Source: an uncultured Ruminococcus sp. (GTDB lineage: Bacteria > Bacillota > Clostridia > Oscillospirales > Acutalibacteraceae). Taken from it: a stretch of DNA of 64,000 nt. The position numbers and the translations under genes are program-made. The stretch is taken from assembly GCA_900539465.1 (NCBI GenBank), contig UQCF01000001.1, positions 186,001 through 250,000 on the forward strand, given 5' to 3'. A model generated the notes under the pieces. It was not told the origin of the DNA. It saw only the letters and a program-made list of their open reading frames with translations, and did not search any database. Every line of letters starts with the position of its first letter. The stretch's first letter is position 1. This document shows positions 18,001 to 26,137 of the stretch, one piece after another.

Positions 18001-20417
18001 CCGTCTTTTTCGGCAATTGAATAAAGCATTTGATATTTGTCTGCTGTGTCGATTGTAACGGGAGTGTTCCACGAAACGCCGTCAAACTCGGCATAGACAA
18101 GCTCGGTCTTGTCAACAATGTCTTCTACCTCATAGCTATCCTGCAATACCTCGGCGGCTCTCTGCCAAACGGCATAAATATTGTTGCCGCTTGAGCAAAC
18201 CTTAACCGGGAAATCCGCAAACCCCGAATTATTCACGGGGAGCGGAACGCTCCATTGATTGTTGTTATATATGCTGTAATAAAGCGTAGTTCTGTTTATA
18301 TCAGACTTTGTTCCGTCATCATAGAGATAGAGCGCCATGACCCTGCCGTCGTCAAGCCGTATAAGCTCGGGGTAGCCGTAAGGATATACCGATGTATCGT
18401 TCAAATAATCGTTGCCCGTAACGGAATCGGGGTGAATGGTCTTATTATCGTTATAGCTTCTGTCAATGAGCTTCAAATCGTCTTCATCAATGGTGACAAC
18501 GCTGCCGTCCTCGTCAATTATCGTATAGCCGCCTGCGGAGTCGGTTTGGAACTGCCCGAAATTGGGGTACAGCTCCAAATTTGGGAAATTGGTTGACCAT
18601 TTGTGCTCAAAAAGCCACAGAGCCTTAACCTTAACATAAGCATTGGCATTGAGATAAGCTGAAAAAGCAGTTTTAAATGATTCGGCAGGAAGCTTTACCG
18701 TTGCGTTGATTTTTCCGTTAATACCAAGCTCAACACTTGCAAGGTCTTTGCTTAATAGCTTTGCACCCACGCCGATTGTGGGCTTCACGCTCAAACCTAA
18801 GCTTGTATTCATTTTAAGTATTCCGCTGCTTTCCTGCGTTGCATAGAGCTTGCCCTCAATCTCTCCGCCGATTTTGAAGGTTGCATAGCAAATACCCCAG
18901 AACGGAACATCTTGGCTTAACGCCGCCTCGGCTGTGACGACCATTCCGCCCTCTTTGAATTTCAGACTTCCTGTTGAATAATCAAATTCAAGATAGCCCG
19001 CGACAGAAAGGTCGGCATCAAATCCTATTTTTCCGCTTAATTTTTCAAGCTTGTCTTTTATTTTATTATATCTCCAATAATTATTATATTTTGTTTTGTC
19101 TGAAAAACCTTTGAAGAATGACTTAAAATCATCATAATTATCGTTAAAATAATCATCGTTGCTTATATCGATTCCGTCTTTTATACCGACAATGTATTTA
19201 ACCGTTTTATCTTCGGGATTTTGATTATACTTGAACGAAAAGCTGCCGAGATCCAGACCGCCGTCAAAGCTGAAAAGAGGAAAGCTTTTGCCCATAATAT
19301 TCACGGTAGGTCCGGTTATTTTTTCACCCGAAAACGCAATATCCGCCAAAACTCCCGATATATCAAATCCGCTGTTCATTGCAACCGTATTCAGTCCGTA
19401 AGGGTTCAGCTCATAGAGCCTTCGTGACGAGGAGCTGTACTCTCCCTTAACAAATTTAACCTCCTTTGTCGAATCGGTATTGTTTCCGACCGAAAGAGTA
19501 TATGTACCGTCGGAATTTGTTGTGCCGACGGAGTTTCCGTCGTAAACGACGGAAACTCCGCCCAAAGGCTTACCCGTAGTTCCGTCCACAGTTTTAATTT
19601 CATAAGAATTGTGGCTTTTAGATTGATAGATTGAAGATGTCAGATTGAGTTTTAAAGCCGGACGAACGCCGCTACGGTAGCTGTCGACATTGTAGCCGTA
19701 AATGTCGACATGGCCGTCAGTATAGACGTAGCACGCACTACTACTGTCATCGCCCGGAGTGCGAAGCCACCACGAAGATTTATTGCTGTAGTCTGTGCCT
19801 TTCGCCTGACGGGTCGAATTATTCAAAAAACCGCATGCCTTATTTGTTACATCCGAATAAGAAGGAATCCAAACTCTATCATATGTATCAATTCCGCCAC
19901 TTGTTCCATGATATGGATTGTTTTCATTGATTAAACGAGTGGTTTGAATCGCCTGCTTTTCACTGGACGAAAAAGCTAAGTTATAAAAGTAACCGTTTAG
20001 CCACGTACGGAGTGTACAATCGGCCCACGTGATATCGGTGTATGAACTGTTATATTGTTTGCTGTCAAGTACCTTTTCTGACATTACATAAATTCCGTCA
20101 TTCGCAACCGACAGGACACGCCATTGAATCGGAGCATATTCGAAAATTCGCTTGCCTTCACGGTAATACAAATTTCCGTTATGTGATATTACACCGTTTT
20201 CCGCCTCATTATTCTGCACAATTTCCGTTTTGATGAAACTGTCGGTTATCTCCGACTGCGGATATCGTCCGAAATACAGCGTATCACCGACCCTGTATCC
20301 CCCTGCCGCCTGCGCCGCTACAATAAAATCGGCAATGCCGCTCAGCGGTGCAGCACACAAAAGCATAACCGCCGCAATAACCGCCGCAAAGGCTCTTTTT
20401 ATAATCTTCTTCATCAT
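15060..20417 (-). CDS. Giant secreted protein: DUF6273, CARDB, five Big_2 repeats, type I dockerin
   Basis: The product has 1785 residues with a signal peptide at 1-38. In order: a DUF6273-like domain about 40-250 (TLYFGRYPQSEI, WLRTPG); a carboxypeptidase-regulatory-like beta domain about 272-315 (GKPLGGVSVVYDG); a long beta-rich region about 350-660; a sialidase/propeller-like stretch about 670-1000; two CARDB-like domains about 1030-1235; five Big_2 immunoglobulin-like repeats about 1235-1690; and a type I dockerin about 1710-1785 with two intact calcium loops (DVNGDGWYDGQD and DCNHDGKIDQAD). The dockerin implies docking to a cohesin on a scaffold or the cell surface. Translation ends at TAA 15060, which appears to cut off a conserved tail (see 14889-15059). 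No catalytic domain was recognised, so an adhesive or structural role is likely. Confidence 0.9.
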   Translation of the reverse strand: MMKKIIKRAFAAVIAAVMLLCAAPLSGIADFIVAAQAAGGYRVGDTLYFGRYPQSEITDSFIKTEIVQNNEAENGVISHNGNLYYREGKRIFEYAPIQWRVLSVANDGIYVMSEKVLDSKQYNSSYTDITWADCTLRTWLNGYFYNLAFSSSEKQAIQTTRLINENNPYHGTSGGIDTYDRVWIPSYSDVTNKACGFLNNSTRQAKGTDYSNKSSWWLRTPGDDSSSACYVYTDGHVDIYGYNVDSYRSGVRPALKLNLTSSIYQSKSHNSYEIKTVDGTTGKPLGGVSVVYDGNSVGTTNSDGTYTLSVGNNTDSTKEVKFVKGEYSSSSRRLYELNPYGLNTVAMNSGFDISGVLADIAFSGEKITGPTVNIMGKSFPLFSFDGGLDLGSFSFKYNQNPEDKTVKYIVGIKDGIDISNDDYFNDNYDDFKSFFKGFSDKTKYNNYWRYNKIKDKLEKLSGKIGFDADLSVAGYLEFDYSTGSLKFKEGGMVVTAEAALSQDVPFWGICYATFKIGGEIEGKLYATQESSGILKMNTSLGLSVKPTIGVGAKLLSKDLASVELGINGKINATVKLPAESFKTAFSAYLNANAYVKVKALWLFEHKWSTNFPNLELYPNFGQFQTDSAGGYTIIDEDGSVVTIDEDDLKLIDRSYNDNKTIHPDSVTGNDYLNDTSVYPYGYPELIRLDDGRVMALYLYDDGTKSDINRTTLYYSIYNNNQWSVPLPVNNSGFADFPVKVCSSGNNIYAVWQRAAEVLQDSYEVEDIVDKTELVYAEFDGVSWNTPVTIDTADKYQMLYSIAEKDGMVAVEWAENSNNNYTLESGTTSVYYKTLDNGEWSDVATVDSEKGIADASIGFVGDEIKVIYSVDADGDLTTANDSEIYVNGTRLTSNKVDEGEISYQNGKFYWIQGAELFEYDGSELNGTGLKIENDYRVLTNGKTTAVTSLVTDGFKNELVVSYKNGNTYTKPVALTEYGKHIGYYDAILNSNGSISVLADVDNLSGNKDAYPYTTTDMVCDIISGKKDLGISGVTVSDNVSVGSTVTFDGTVTNSGTTPIDSYSVFIKDSKNNVLTEKPVYDTILPGESKKFTVDYTLPESFTKQDVSAVVSADGDANTSNDAQTITVGYTDIAIADAAIARDGTITATVVNNGIETATNVKVKFTDGKSDTLLSTFTVGTVYAGEIKTVTYSVPASYLTFENNYCVNKFMLEAVTDSEESAVANNDFNVIYAPIAVESISLNTSTLSLEYGQTAQLVATVYPSNAFNKGVHFVSDSTDVATVDDSGNIITVGSGTAIITAITDDGDYIAQCQVTVSVKVKSVELDQKDITVNVGNTITLIANINPDVASDKTVVWTSSEPSIATVDKDGIVRGVKTGSTTITAKTNDGGFEASCTVNVINAVMGITISDNSIMLYPNKTKQLKASVTPADADNQSIVWESSDDDVATVSTTGLVTSVAPGTATITAKSVDGEYTATCTVTVGKHVSSVILSDTELTMAAGTTETLYATVMPLSAFNKTVTWVSTNPKVAAVDEDGNVKALKAGTTTVIAYCEDGDVTASCVVTVTNSATGIEISESEIYIARNSQKQLNATVTPDTAENKNVTWESKYPNIASVDSNGLVTAKMAGTTIIVATSEDGKFKAYCSVKVVGVEALSTASIDFDTGIITGLSSNLTSLDGYIEITDDSCSLKYDKLGTDAVVYLTRNDEVIDAYTVVLFGDVNGDGWYDGQDAVLVNMIANGMLTRDQVGEAVWMAADCNHDGKIDQADVDLLNQAGLLLSKVDQTKPT

Positions 20418-20447
20418 TCTTCCTCCTCAAAATCTTACAAAAGTAAA

Positions 20448-20487
20448 AGCCGCCGTGCCGCAGTTATCCTACCGCAGCACGACGACT
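20448..20487 (-). terminator. Terminator-like hairpin in the leader of the dockerin gene (attenuator candidate)
   Basis: On the minus strand a 17-base-pair stem (20471-20487 with 20448-20464, including four G-U pairs) closes a 6-base loop AGGATA and is followed by TTTTACTTTT. It lies about 30 bases before the start codon at 20417, inside the transcript predicted from the promoter at 20557-20585. No promoter fits between it and the gene, so transcription must pass it to reach the gene. Confidence 0.7.
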
Positions 20488-20517
20488 CTATTTAAAATCA
20501 TCTTTTTTAAAATTCAT
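20488..20517 (-). CDS. Putative 9-residue leader peptide upstream of the dockerin gene
   Basis: ATG at 20517 opens a 9-codon frame (MNFKKDDFK) ending in TAG at 20488-20490. AAGGA lies 9 bases upstream of the ATG. The stop codon touches the first base of the terminator-like stem at 20487, so a ribosome ending here would cover the base of the stem. Such a short frame can occur by chance; the case rests on its position. Confidence 0.35.
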   Translation of the reverse strand: MNFKKDDFK

Positions 20518-20556
20518 TTTCAACAATCCTTATATTATATTAATCCCACAAATAAT

Positions 20557-20585
20557 ATTTTACCACAGCTTTTTTAATATGTCTA
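20557..20585 (-). promoter_or_regulatory. Promoter of the dockerin gene
   Basis: On the minus strand TAGACA, 17 bases, TAAAAT. The start site would be near 20550, giving a leader of about 130 bases that holds the mini-ORF and the hairpin. The rest of the 376-base gap (20586-20793) is AT-rich and holds the promoter region of the regulator operon on the plus strand (TATAAT at 20759-20764); no further gene was seen. Confidence 0.55.
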
Positions 20586-20793
20586 TACATTATTTTAATA
20601 TGTTGTAAAAGTTTTAAATTCAGTGTATAATTTTAAATATAATATTTGCAAATGCAGCTATTTAATTATAAAGCTTCACAACATCTTTTTCAATATATAC
20701 ATGACGTATAACCGTTTTTGCGTGATGAATAACTTTGCTATGCTAAGTTAATTTGTATTATAATTTATATCACAGAACTGGGGGTGGTATATT

Positions 20794-21510
20794 ATGCTGA
20801 AAATTGTGATATGCGATGACGAAGAATCATATCGTGAGCTGATTTCTTTCAAAATTCAAAAAACAATTCAAGAAAATATCGGTTTGGATTTTGAAATCGC
20901 ATGCCTTTCTTCTATTGACAAGCTTTATGAACATATTACCTGTGACAAGCCGGACATTGTCTTTCTTGACATCATGGTAAACGGTATCAACTCCGTTAAT
21001 TGGCTGATTGAACATCAGCATGAATTCGGCAATATTTCTTTTGTTATTATGACGGGATTCCCGACAGAAACGGAAAACCTCTCTGAAATAGACTGCTGCT
21101 ATTATATACTGAAGTCTAAAATGACCGATGAGCAGCTTTTGCGTGCAATAAAAAGATCGGTAAATGCGGTTACAAAAAACAATTTGAATCTTGAAACCGT
21201 CTCATACAGAAAGAGAAATTACACTCTCGACTTTCAATCTGTTTTATACATAGAGACTCTCAAAAACAACCTGACGATTCACTGTGCGGACGGCAACGCT
21301 ATAACCGTTTACTCCACATTAAAAAAATTTGTTAAAAAGCTGCCTCCGTTTTTTTATCAATGCCATAAATGCTATGTTGTGAACATGAACGCCGTACAAG
21401 GCTATGAACCGCATTGTTTTATTATTTCGGACGAAATAAAAATCCCCATACCTCCGAAAAGGTATAAGGATATAATCTCTTATTATAAAAACTATATTAT
21501 AAACTTATAA
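20794..21510 (+). CDS. LytTR-family response regulator (AgrA/ComE type)
   Basis: The product has 238 residues. The N-terminal receiver domain carries the acidic pair CDDEE at 7-11 and the phospho-acceptor Asp59 in IVFLDIM. The C-terminal LytTR DNA-binding domain, from about 140 on, has the typical VLYIETLKNN and FYQCHKCYVVNMNAV segments. It would activate or repress promoters carrying paired LytTR sites in answer to the adjacent sensor kinase, whose gene follows immediately. The RBS is GGGGGTGG. No agrB or agrD peptide genes are present in the window, so the signal source is unknown. The divergently placed giant dockerin gene, 377 bases away, is the nearest candidate target; this is inference. 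Confidence 0.92.
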   Translation: MLKIVICDDEESYRELISFKIQKTIQENIGLDFEIACLSSIDKLYEHITCDKPDIVFLDIMVNGINSVNWLIEHQHEFGNISFVIMTGFPTETENLSEIDCCYYILKSKMTDEQLLRAIKRSVNAVTKNNLNLETVSYRKRNYTLDFQSVLYIETLKNNLTIHCADGNAITVYSTLKKFVKKLPPFFYQCHKCYVVNMNAVQGYEPHCFIISDEIKIPIPPKRYKDIISYYKNYIINL

Positions 21511-21522
21511 AGGATGTTTAAC

Positions 21523-22860
21523 ATGGATATTGTCGATATGACAAATTTTTTCTCACTCACCGCACTGATGCACTTTGCCCGTCACCTGTCGGCATATAAC
21601 ATTATTCACGCCTCGCTGAAAGATAAGAAAAACAGTTTTGTCACGTTTATATGCGTAATCGGGTTCGGAATGTTGTGGAGTATGATTTCATTAACACTTA
21701 CGAAAAAGTGGAATGAGATATTGATTTATGTAATTTTTCTCGCTATTGAAATCGGAATTATATTTCTCACTTGCAAAGGGTCGGTCTTTGAAAAAATTTT
21801 TACGGGAGTTCTGGTTGCTGTTACAAATTTGGTTTCGCCCGTTATAGCCATTCAATTTATAACAGCCATGGGGTATCCCTACTCATACTTTGTTTCAACG
21901 ACAATTCCGTCAATTCCTCTCGTTATATATTCGGTTATACTGATTTTAGTCTCTTTTTTCTTTGCGTTTATAATTAAGCTTGTAAAGAGTAAAATAACTT
22001 CAAAGGGGAAAATAACAACCAACAAGTCGTTTTTCTTCTTGGCTGTTCCGCTCGTTAACTTGATATACTTTCTGTCCTATGCATCAATTGCACAGTCCCT
22101 CGGCAGTGACGCCATGAACGGACCCGCCTATATAAAAATCAGAAATACTTCATATATTGTAGCGGCGATTTGTCTTATTACATGCGTAGGAATTCTTTTC
22201 TTGGTTGATTATATTGATAAAATCGAGCACAAAAATATTGAAAACGAAAAGCAAATACTTTTAAACACATTGACATATCAACAGACAATTATGCTGAACG
22301 AAGAAAAGAAAGAGCTTCGTAAAATCAAGCACGATTTGAACAACCTGCTCACAACCGCAACGGGATTTATCGAAATCGGAAAACCGGATAAAGCTCTTGA
22401 AATTCTTAACAAAACAAGCGATTCGGTTTTTGGAGCGAGCAAAAATTCAATATGTTCAAACGAAATCATCAGCACAATTATCTACATTAAGCAACAATCG
22501 GCTACTGACAAAAATGTTGAACTCAACATAAATATCGACGAACAATCGACAGTCAAGATTGCCGAATTTGACCTTTGCAGATTGCTCAACAATCTGATTG
22601 ATAACTCTATAAACGCCGCCGAGAAGTCAGGCATTGATAAAAAATCCGATATTGATATAAGCATTGAAAACGATTATATTTTAATAAAAACTCACAACGC
22701 ATTCAACAGTGATAACAAGCCTAAAAAGACCGACCAAAATCACGGCTACGGCTCAATAATCATTAAAGAAATATGCAAAAAATATGACGGCAATTATGAG
22801 TTTTATACCGAAGGCAATACATACTTCACGTCCACCAAAATCAAAAATATTTCTATTTGA
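21523..22860 (+). CDS. GHKL-domain sensor histidine kinase (AgrC type)
   Basis: The product has 445 residues from the preferred ATG at 21523; an in-frame ATG at 21514 sits too close to the RBS AAAGG at 21509. About six membrane helices fill residues 1-230 and form the peptide- or lipid-sensing part, as in AgrC. The kinase core shows the H-box IKHDLNN near 270, the N-box LLNNLIDNSINAAEK and the G-box NHGYGSIIIKEICKKY, which define the GHKL/HATPase class 5 family. It is the cognate kinase of the LytTR regulator encoded just upstream, and the two form one operon. A bidirectional terminator follows. The ligand is unknown. Confidence 0.92.
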   Translation: MDIVDMTNFFSLTALMHFARHLSAYNIIHASLKDKKNSFVTFICVIGFGMLWSMISLTLTKKWNEILIYVIFLAIEIGIIFLTCKGSVFEKIFTGVLVAVTNLVSPVIAIQFITAMGYPYSYFVSTTIPSIPLVIYSVILILVSFFFAFIIKLVKSKITSKGKITTNKSFFFLAVPLVNLIYFLSYASIAQSLGSDAMNGPAYIKIRNTSYIVAAICLITCVGILFLVDYIDKIEHKNIENEKQILLNTLTYQQTIMLNEEKKELRKIKHDLNNLLTTATGFIEIGKPDKALEILNKTSDSVFGASKNSICSNEIISTIIYIKQQSATDKNVELNINIDEQSTVKIAEFDLCRLLNNLIDNSINAAEKSGIDKKSDIDISIENDYILIKTHNAFNSDNKPKKTDQNHGYGSIIIKEICKKYDGNYEFYTEGNTYFTSTKIKNISI

Positions 22861-22882
22861 TAAATTATATTTTAACGCACAG

Positions 22883-22910
22883 CAAAAGGCAGCCGTTCGG
22901 CTGCCTTTTG
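22883..22910. terminator. Bidirectional terminator between the kinase gene and the acyl operon
   Basis: Perfect 12-base arms (CAAAAGGCAGCC / GGCTGCCTTTTG) enclose GTTC. The arms themselves carry A and T runs, so it can stop transcription from both sides. It ends the regulator operon (plus) and the six-gene acyl operon (minus). Confidence 0.9.
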
Positions 22911-22911
22911 G

Positions 22912-24546
22912 TTAATCTTTGTAATTTCTCAAAATTTTGAGGGTTGTTGTTTTGGGGAACTCGGTGTCGCGCGTTTTAACTTTTGAGACCTGTTTATAAA
23001 GCGGCATATTTTTGTTAATTACGTTGACATCGTTCTTAATTCTGTCTTTTGCATCGGGAGTTCCGACAGTGTCAAGGAAGAACTCGGCGGTTATGTAGCC
23101 GCCCTCGTCATACACAACAACCTCTTTAACATATTCGATTGTAGAGAGCTTATCCTCTATCTCTTCGGGTGAAACGTTTTTGCCGTTGCTGAGGACAATG
23201 AGGTTCTTTTTGCGCCCTCTGAAGAAAAGAAAGCCGTCCTCGTCAATATAGCCGTAGTCGCCCGTCTTGAACCAATCGCCGTCAAATGCCGCAGCAGTTG
23301 CCTCGGGGTCGTTATAATAACCCTTCATGACATTTGTGCCTTTGACGTATATTTCGCCGACGCCCTCTTCATCGGGCTCGTTGATTTTTATTTCATTGCA
23401 GGCAAGCGGTATTCCCGCGCTGCCGAATTTGAAGTTGTCAAGTCTGTTGCAGGTAACCGCAGGCGAACACTCGGTAATTCCGTAGCCGTTGATTATCTGT
23501 ATGCCGAAATCGTACATTCCTTTTTCGTATTTTTCGTCAAGATAAGCTCCGCCGCAAACTATTATCTCAAGCTCGCCGCCGAGATTTTTGATAATTTCGG
23601 AAAAAATCTTTCTTCTCTTATCTATACCGAGTTTCATAAGAGTGTTGCTGATTTTAAGTCCTTTGGCGAGAATTTTGTCTCTGCCCGTCTTTTTGGCGGT
23701 GAACCAAATCTTTTTATATATTGTTTCAACCGCAAGCGGAACGGCGGAAAAATTCTGCGGATGATAAGTGAGCATATCTTTTTGAATATCTTTAAGACTG
23801 CGGCAAATAAAGCCCCACTCTGTAAGAAGACAGCCAGAGAACAGCGCGCCGACCCATGAAAAGGCGTGATGAAGCGGCAAAAATCCGATTGCATGGCCGC
23901 CCGTCATGGCACGGCATGACGCGACTGTGTCAGAAGCAACGTTATTTTGAGTGAGCATAACGCCCTTGCTTTTGCCTGTTGTGCCGGAGGTATAAACTAT
24001 AAACGCCAAATCATCCGGCAATACTTCGTCTTTAAGATAATCTTCTTCACCGCTTTCAAGAGCCTTGTAGCCCTCGTCTATGAGAGAATAAAAATCTTCT
24101 ATTTTTATATATTCCGTGATTTTGACCTCCGGATCATTCTTCATCATTTCAACAGCCGGAGTGTACTCATCGCTGTAATATATTGCGTCACAGCCGCTTC
24201 TGACCATAAGCTCGGTGAGCTCATCATACGGAAGCTTCGGGTCAAGCGGAATAGACGTCATTTTGCCTGTTATGATTGAATAGTAGCAAGCTATCCAGTA
24301 ATAGCTGTTTTCGCTGAGCACGGCAACCTTTTTGCCCCTGAGGCCGAGCTTATAAAGGTACTGACCGAGACCCTTAACATCGTGAAAAACCTGATTAAAA
24401 GTCTTAGTCTCTACTTCGCCGTCAAAGTTATAAAACATAAACTGCTTTTTGTCTTTGCCCTGCTCCGCACCGAAAAGAACTATCTCTTTAAGCGTATCTA
24501 TATCGGGAAACTGTGCATATTTTTTATATTTAACCTTTGTTTTCAT
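22912..24546 (-). CDS. AMP-dependent acyl ligase (long-chain acyl-CoA/acyl-ACP synthetase family)
   Basis: The product has 544 residues from the ATG at 24546, with GGGGAG 5 bases upstream (an upstream TTG at 24561 is less likely). The ANL-superfamily motifs are all visible: the P-loop TSGTTGKSKG near 190, GYGITECSPA, the TGDYGYID hinge region, GRKKNLIVLSNGKNV, and the C-terminal catalytic Lys in TTTLKILR. The enzyme activates a carboxylic acid as the acyl adenylate and passes it to CoA or to a carrier protein. An acyl carrier protein gene ends 15 bases upstream, so loading of that carrier is the natural guess. It is the last gene of the operon and ends at a strong terminator. The fatty acid used cannot be read from sequence. 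Confidence 0.92.
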   Translation of the reverse strand: MKTKVKYKKYAQFPDIDTLKEIVLFGAEQGKDKKQFMFYNFDGEVETKTFNQVFHDVKGLGQYLYKLGLRGKKVAVLSENSYYWIACYYSIITGKMTSIPLDPKLPYDELTELMVRSGCDAIYYSDEYTPAVEMMKNDPEVKITEYIKIEDFYSLIDEGYKALESGEEDYLKDEVLPDDLAFIVYTSGTTGKSKGVMLTQNNVASDTVASCRAMTGGHAIGFLPLHHAFSWVGALFSGCLLTEWGFICRSLKDIQKDMLTYHPQNFSAVPLAVETIYKKIWFTAKKTGRDKILAKGLKISNTLMKLGIDKRRKIFSEIIKNLGGELEIIVCGGAYLDEKYEKGMYDFGIQIINGYGITECSPAVTCNRLDNFKFGSAGIPLACNEIKINEPDEEGVGEIYVKGTNVMKGYYNDPEATAAAFDGDWFKTGDYGYIDEDGFLFFRGRKKNLIVLSNGKNVSPEEIEDKLSTIEYVKEVVVYDEGGYITAEFFLDTVGTPDAKDRIKNDVNVINKNMPLYKQVSKVKTRDTEFPKTTTLKILRNYKD

Positions 24547-24561
24547 ATTCTCTCTCCCCAA

Positions 24562-24795
24562 TTATTTGATAACCGACTCAAGATATTCGACAACATCTTT
24601 GACGGTAATAAGCTTTGGCAGCATTTTATCGGGTATGCTTATATCGTATTTTTCTTCTATAATACAGATTAGGTCAAAAAGCTCAAAAGAATTAAGCCCC
24701 AGGTCAGATGTCATAACGTCGTCGGGGTTTACCTGCGTAATTCTTCCGTCGGTATAATCTTTAAGTATTTCAAGCAAATCATCTCTTATGTTCAT
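24562..24795 (-). CDS. Acyl carrier protein (operon-specific)
   Basis: The product has 77 residues. The phosphopantetheine attachment site is Ser36 in DLGLNSFELF, followed by the acidic helix II/III surface (ICIIEEKYDISIPDK) expected of acyl carrier proteins. It differs from the usual fatty-acid-synthesis carrier (DLGADSLD), with Asn before the Ser, as in carriers devoted to secondary or lipid-modifying pathways. It lies between an acyl ligase and an acyltransferase. Its ATG overlaps the stop of the acyltransferase gene (ATGA) and has RBS AAAGGAG. Probable role: to carry the acyl group activated by the ligase to the acyltransferase. Confidence 0.93.
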   Translation of the reverse strand: MNIRDDLLEILKDYTDGRITQVNPDDVMTSDLGLNSFELFDLICIIEEKYDISIPDKMLPKLITVKDVVEYLESVIK

Positions 24796-26105
24796 AAAGA
24801 AATCTCCTTTTGTCTTTTCTCATTTCTCTGCCGCCAAATTTCATTAAAAATTTCTTCTGTGGCAAGCGATATTTTTGTGACCGAAAACAGACAGTTTTCG
24901 GGGAATACATACCATGTGTCTTCTAAGGTATTGAGGTCTATGCAATCTCTGTGGTTGCCGAACCTGTAAGCATACTCAACATGGACGGCATACTGCCCCG
25001 CAGCGTCAATATCCATGGCGAAAGGCTCGCCGTTATAATCTCTTACGCCTTTGAGGTGGAAGCCCGTCATATCGTGAACGAGCCTTCCCCTGCCCATGTG
25101 AACAAAGCCTTTGGCATTTGGCAAATCGTTCACATCCGCATCGCACTCAAAGCGGTACGAACCGTCAAGCACCTGCTTCTTGACCTGCTCGCGCTCCCAT
25201 TTGTACCAATCTGTAGGAAATTTGAACTCGGTCTTTCCGTTGTCGGCTTCAAGCTCACCGTAGATATTCAAGGTCCACGATTTGCCGCACCGACGGCAAA
25301 AAACTTTATCACCACGCGAGTCCGTCTCATATTCCGTGAGGCAGTTCGGGCACTGATAAAGCACCTTGTGCAGACCCTCGGCTCTTTTTTTATAGGCATT
25401 TTTTATTCTGTTTTCGCTTTGCCATCTGAAATCATCATTATAAAGGAGCTTTTTCACCTTTTCACTGATTTCATCTACCGTGGCATTTTTAAGCTCTTCG
25501 GGAGTGTAAGCCAAGGTCATATCGGCAGACATGTGCATAATCATGCGCTTTCTGTGATTGCCCCAAAACGGGTCATAAATATGATTGCCGCGGCAGGTAA
25601 GCGTAACAACGGGAACTTTTTGATGCTTTAAAAGCTGACCGACCGCCTCGGGTATAACCTCTGTAACACCGCACAGAGAATACCTTGCCTCTGCGTATAT
25701 TCCGAAAATCTGCCCGTCCTTAAGAGCTTTTCGGCACTGGCGCAAAAGACCTATATCCGCAGTGTATTTGCGTTTGGGCACTGTGCCGAGCTTTCTCAAA
25801 ATTCTTTCTCTGCCGATGTAATCATCAACCGCAGCAGGAAAAATGCCTCTGTACGGCGCAATTGCCGTGCCCAAAACATAAAAATCAAAGAAAGCATTGT
25901 GATTGCACAAAAGTATATAAGGCGGCTTTACACCCTCCATGCGAATTTTATTGACCTTGCCCAGGTGTATAGCACGCCTAAAAAATGAAAATCCCCAATA
26001 AAATGGCTGCATATATCTTTTTTGTTTTATCGGTTCGCGGTTCATGTCAAATTTTTCGGTTGCGGGTGCTCCGCCCCTGACATACTTTCCGAATTCTTTA
26101 GACAA
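24792..26105 (-). CDS. PlsC-like acyltransferase with internal zinc ribbon
   Basis: The product has 437 residues. The start is taken as TTG at 26105 because AAGGGTG lies 5 bases upstream; the frame is open a little further (to 26129). The acyltransferase HX4D motif is His69/Asp74 in LLCNHNAFFDF. The later substrate block reads AEARYSLCG instead of the usual PEGTRS, so this is a divergent member. A zinc ribbon (CPNC and CRRCG about 253-278) follows, then a C-terminal beta-rich domain of about 150 residues with WYKWEREQ, which I do not recognise. Classical PlsC acylates lysophosphatidic acid. Coupling to a private carrier protein suggests another acceptor here. No membrane segment is evident. 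Confidence 0.85.
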   Translation of the reverse strand: MSKEFGKYVRGGAPATEKFDMNREPIKQKRYMQPFYWGFSFFRRAIHLGKVNKIRMEGVKPPYILLCNHNAFFDFYVLGTAIAPYRGIFPAAVDDYIGRERILRKLGTVPKRKYTADIGLLRQCRKALKDGQIFGIYAEARYSLCGVTEVIPEAVGQLLKHQKVPVVTLTCRGNHIYDPFWGNHRKRMIMHMSADMTLAYTPEELKNATVDEISEKVKKLLYNDDFRWQSENRIKNAYKKRAEGLHKVLYQCPNCLTEYETDSRGDKVFCRRCGKSWTLNIYGELEADNGKTEFKFPTDWYKWEREQVKKQVLDGSYRFECDADVNDLPNAKGFVHMGRGRLVHDMTGFHLKGVRDYNGEPFAMDIDAAGQYAVHVEYAYRFGNHRDCIDLNTLEDTWYVFPENCLFSVTKISLATEEIFNEIWRQRNEKRQKEISL

Positions 26106-26137
26106 AAAATCACCCTTTTGCCCACACAAACTGTGCT

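Noticed and set aside
20711..20752. ACCGTTTTT and TAAGTTAAT as a LytTR binding pair before the regulator gene
   Set aside because: The second fits the LytTR consensus, but the start-to-start distance is 33 bases instead of about 21-22 and the first has a mismatch; chance is likely in this AT-rich region.
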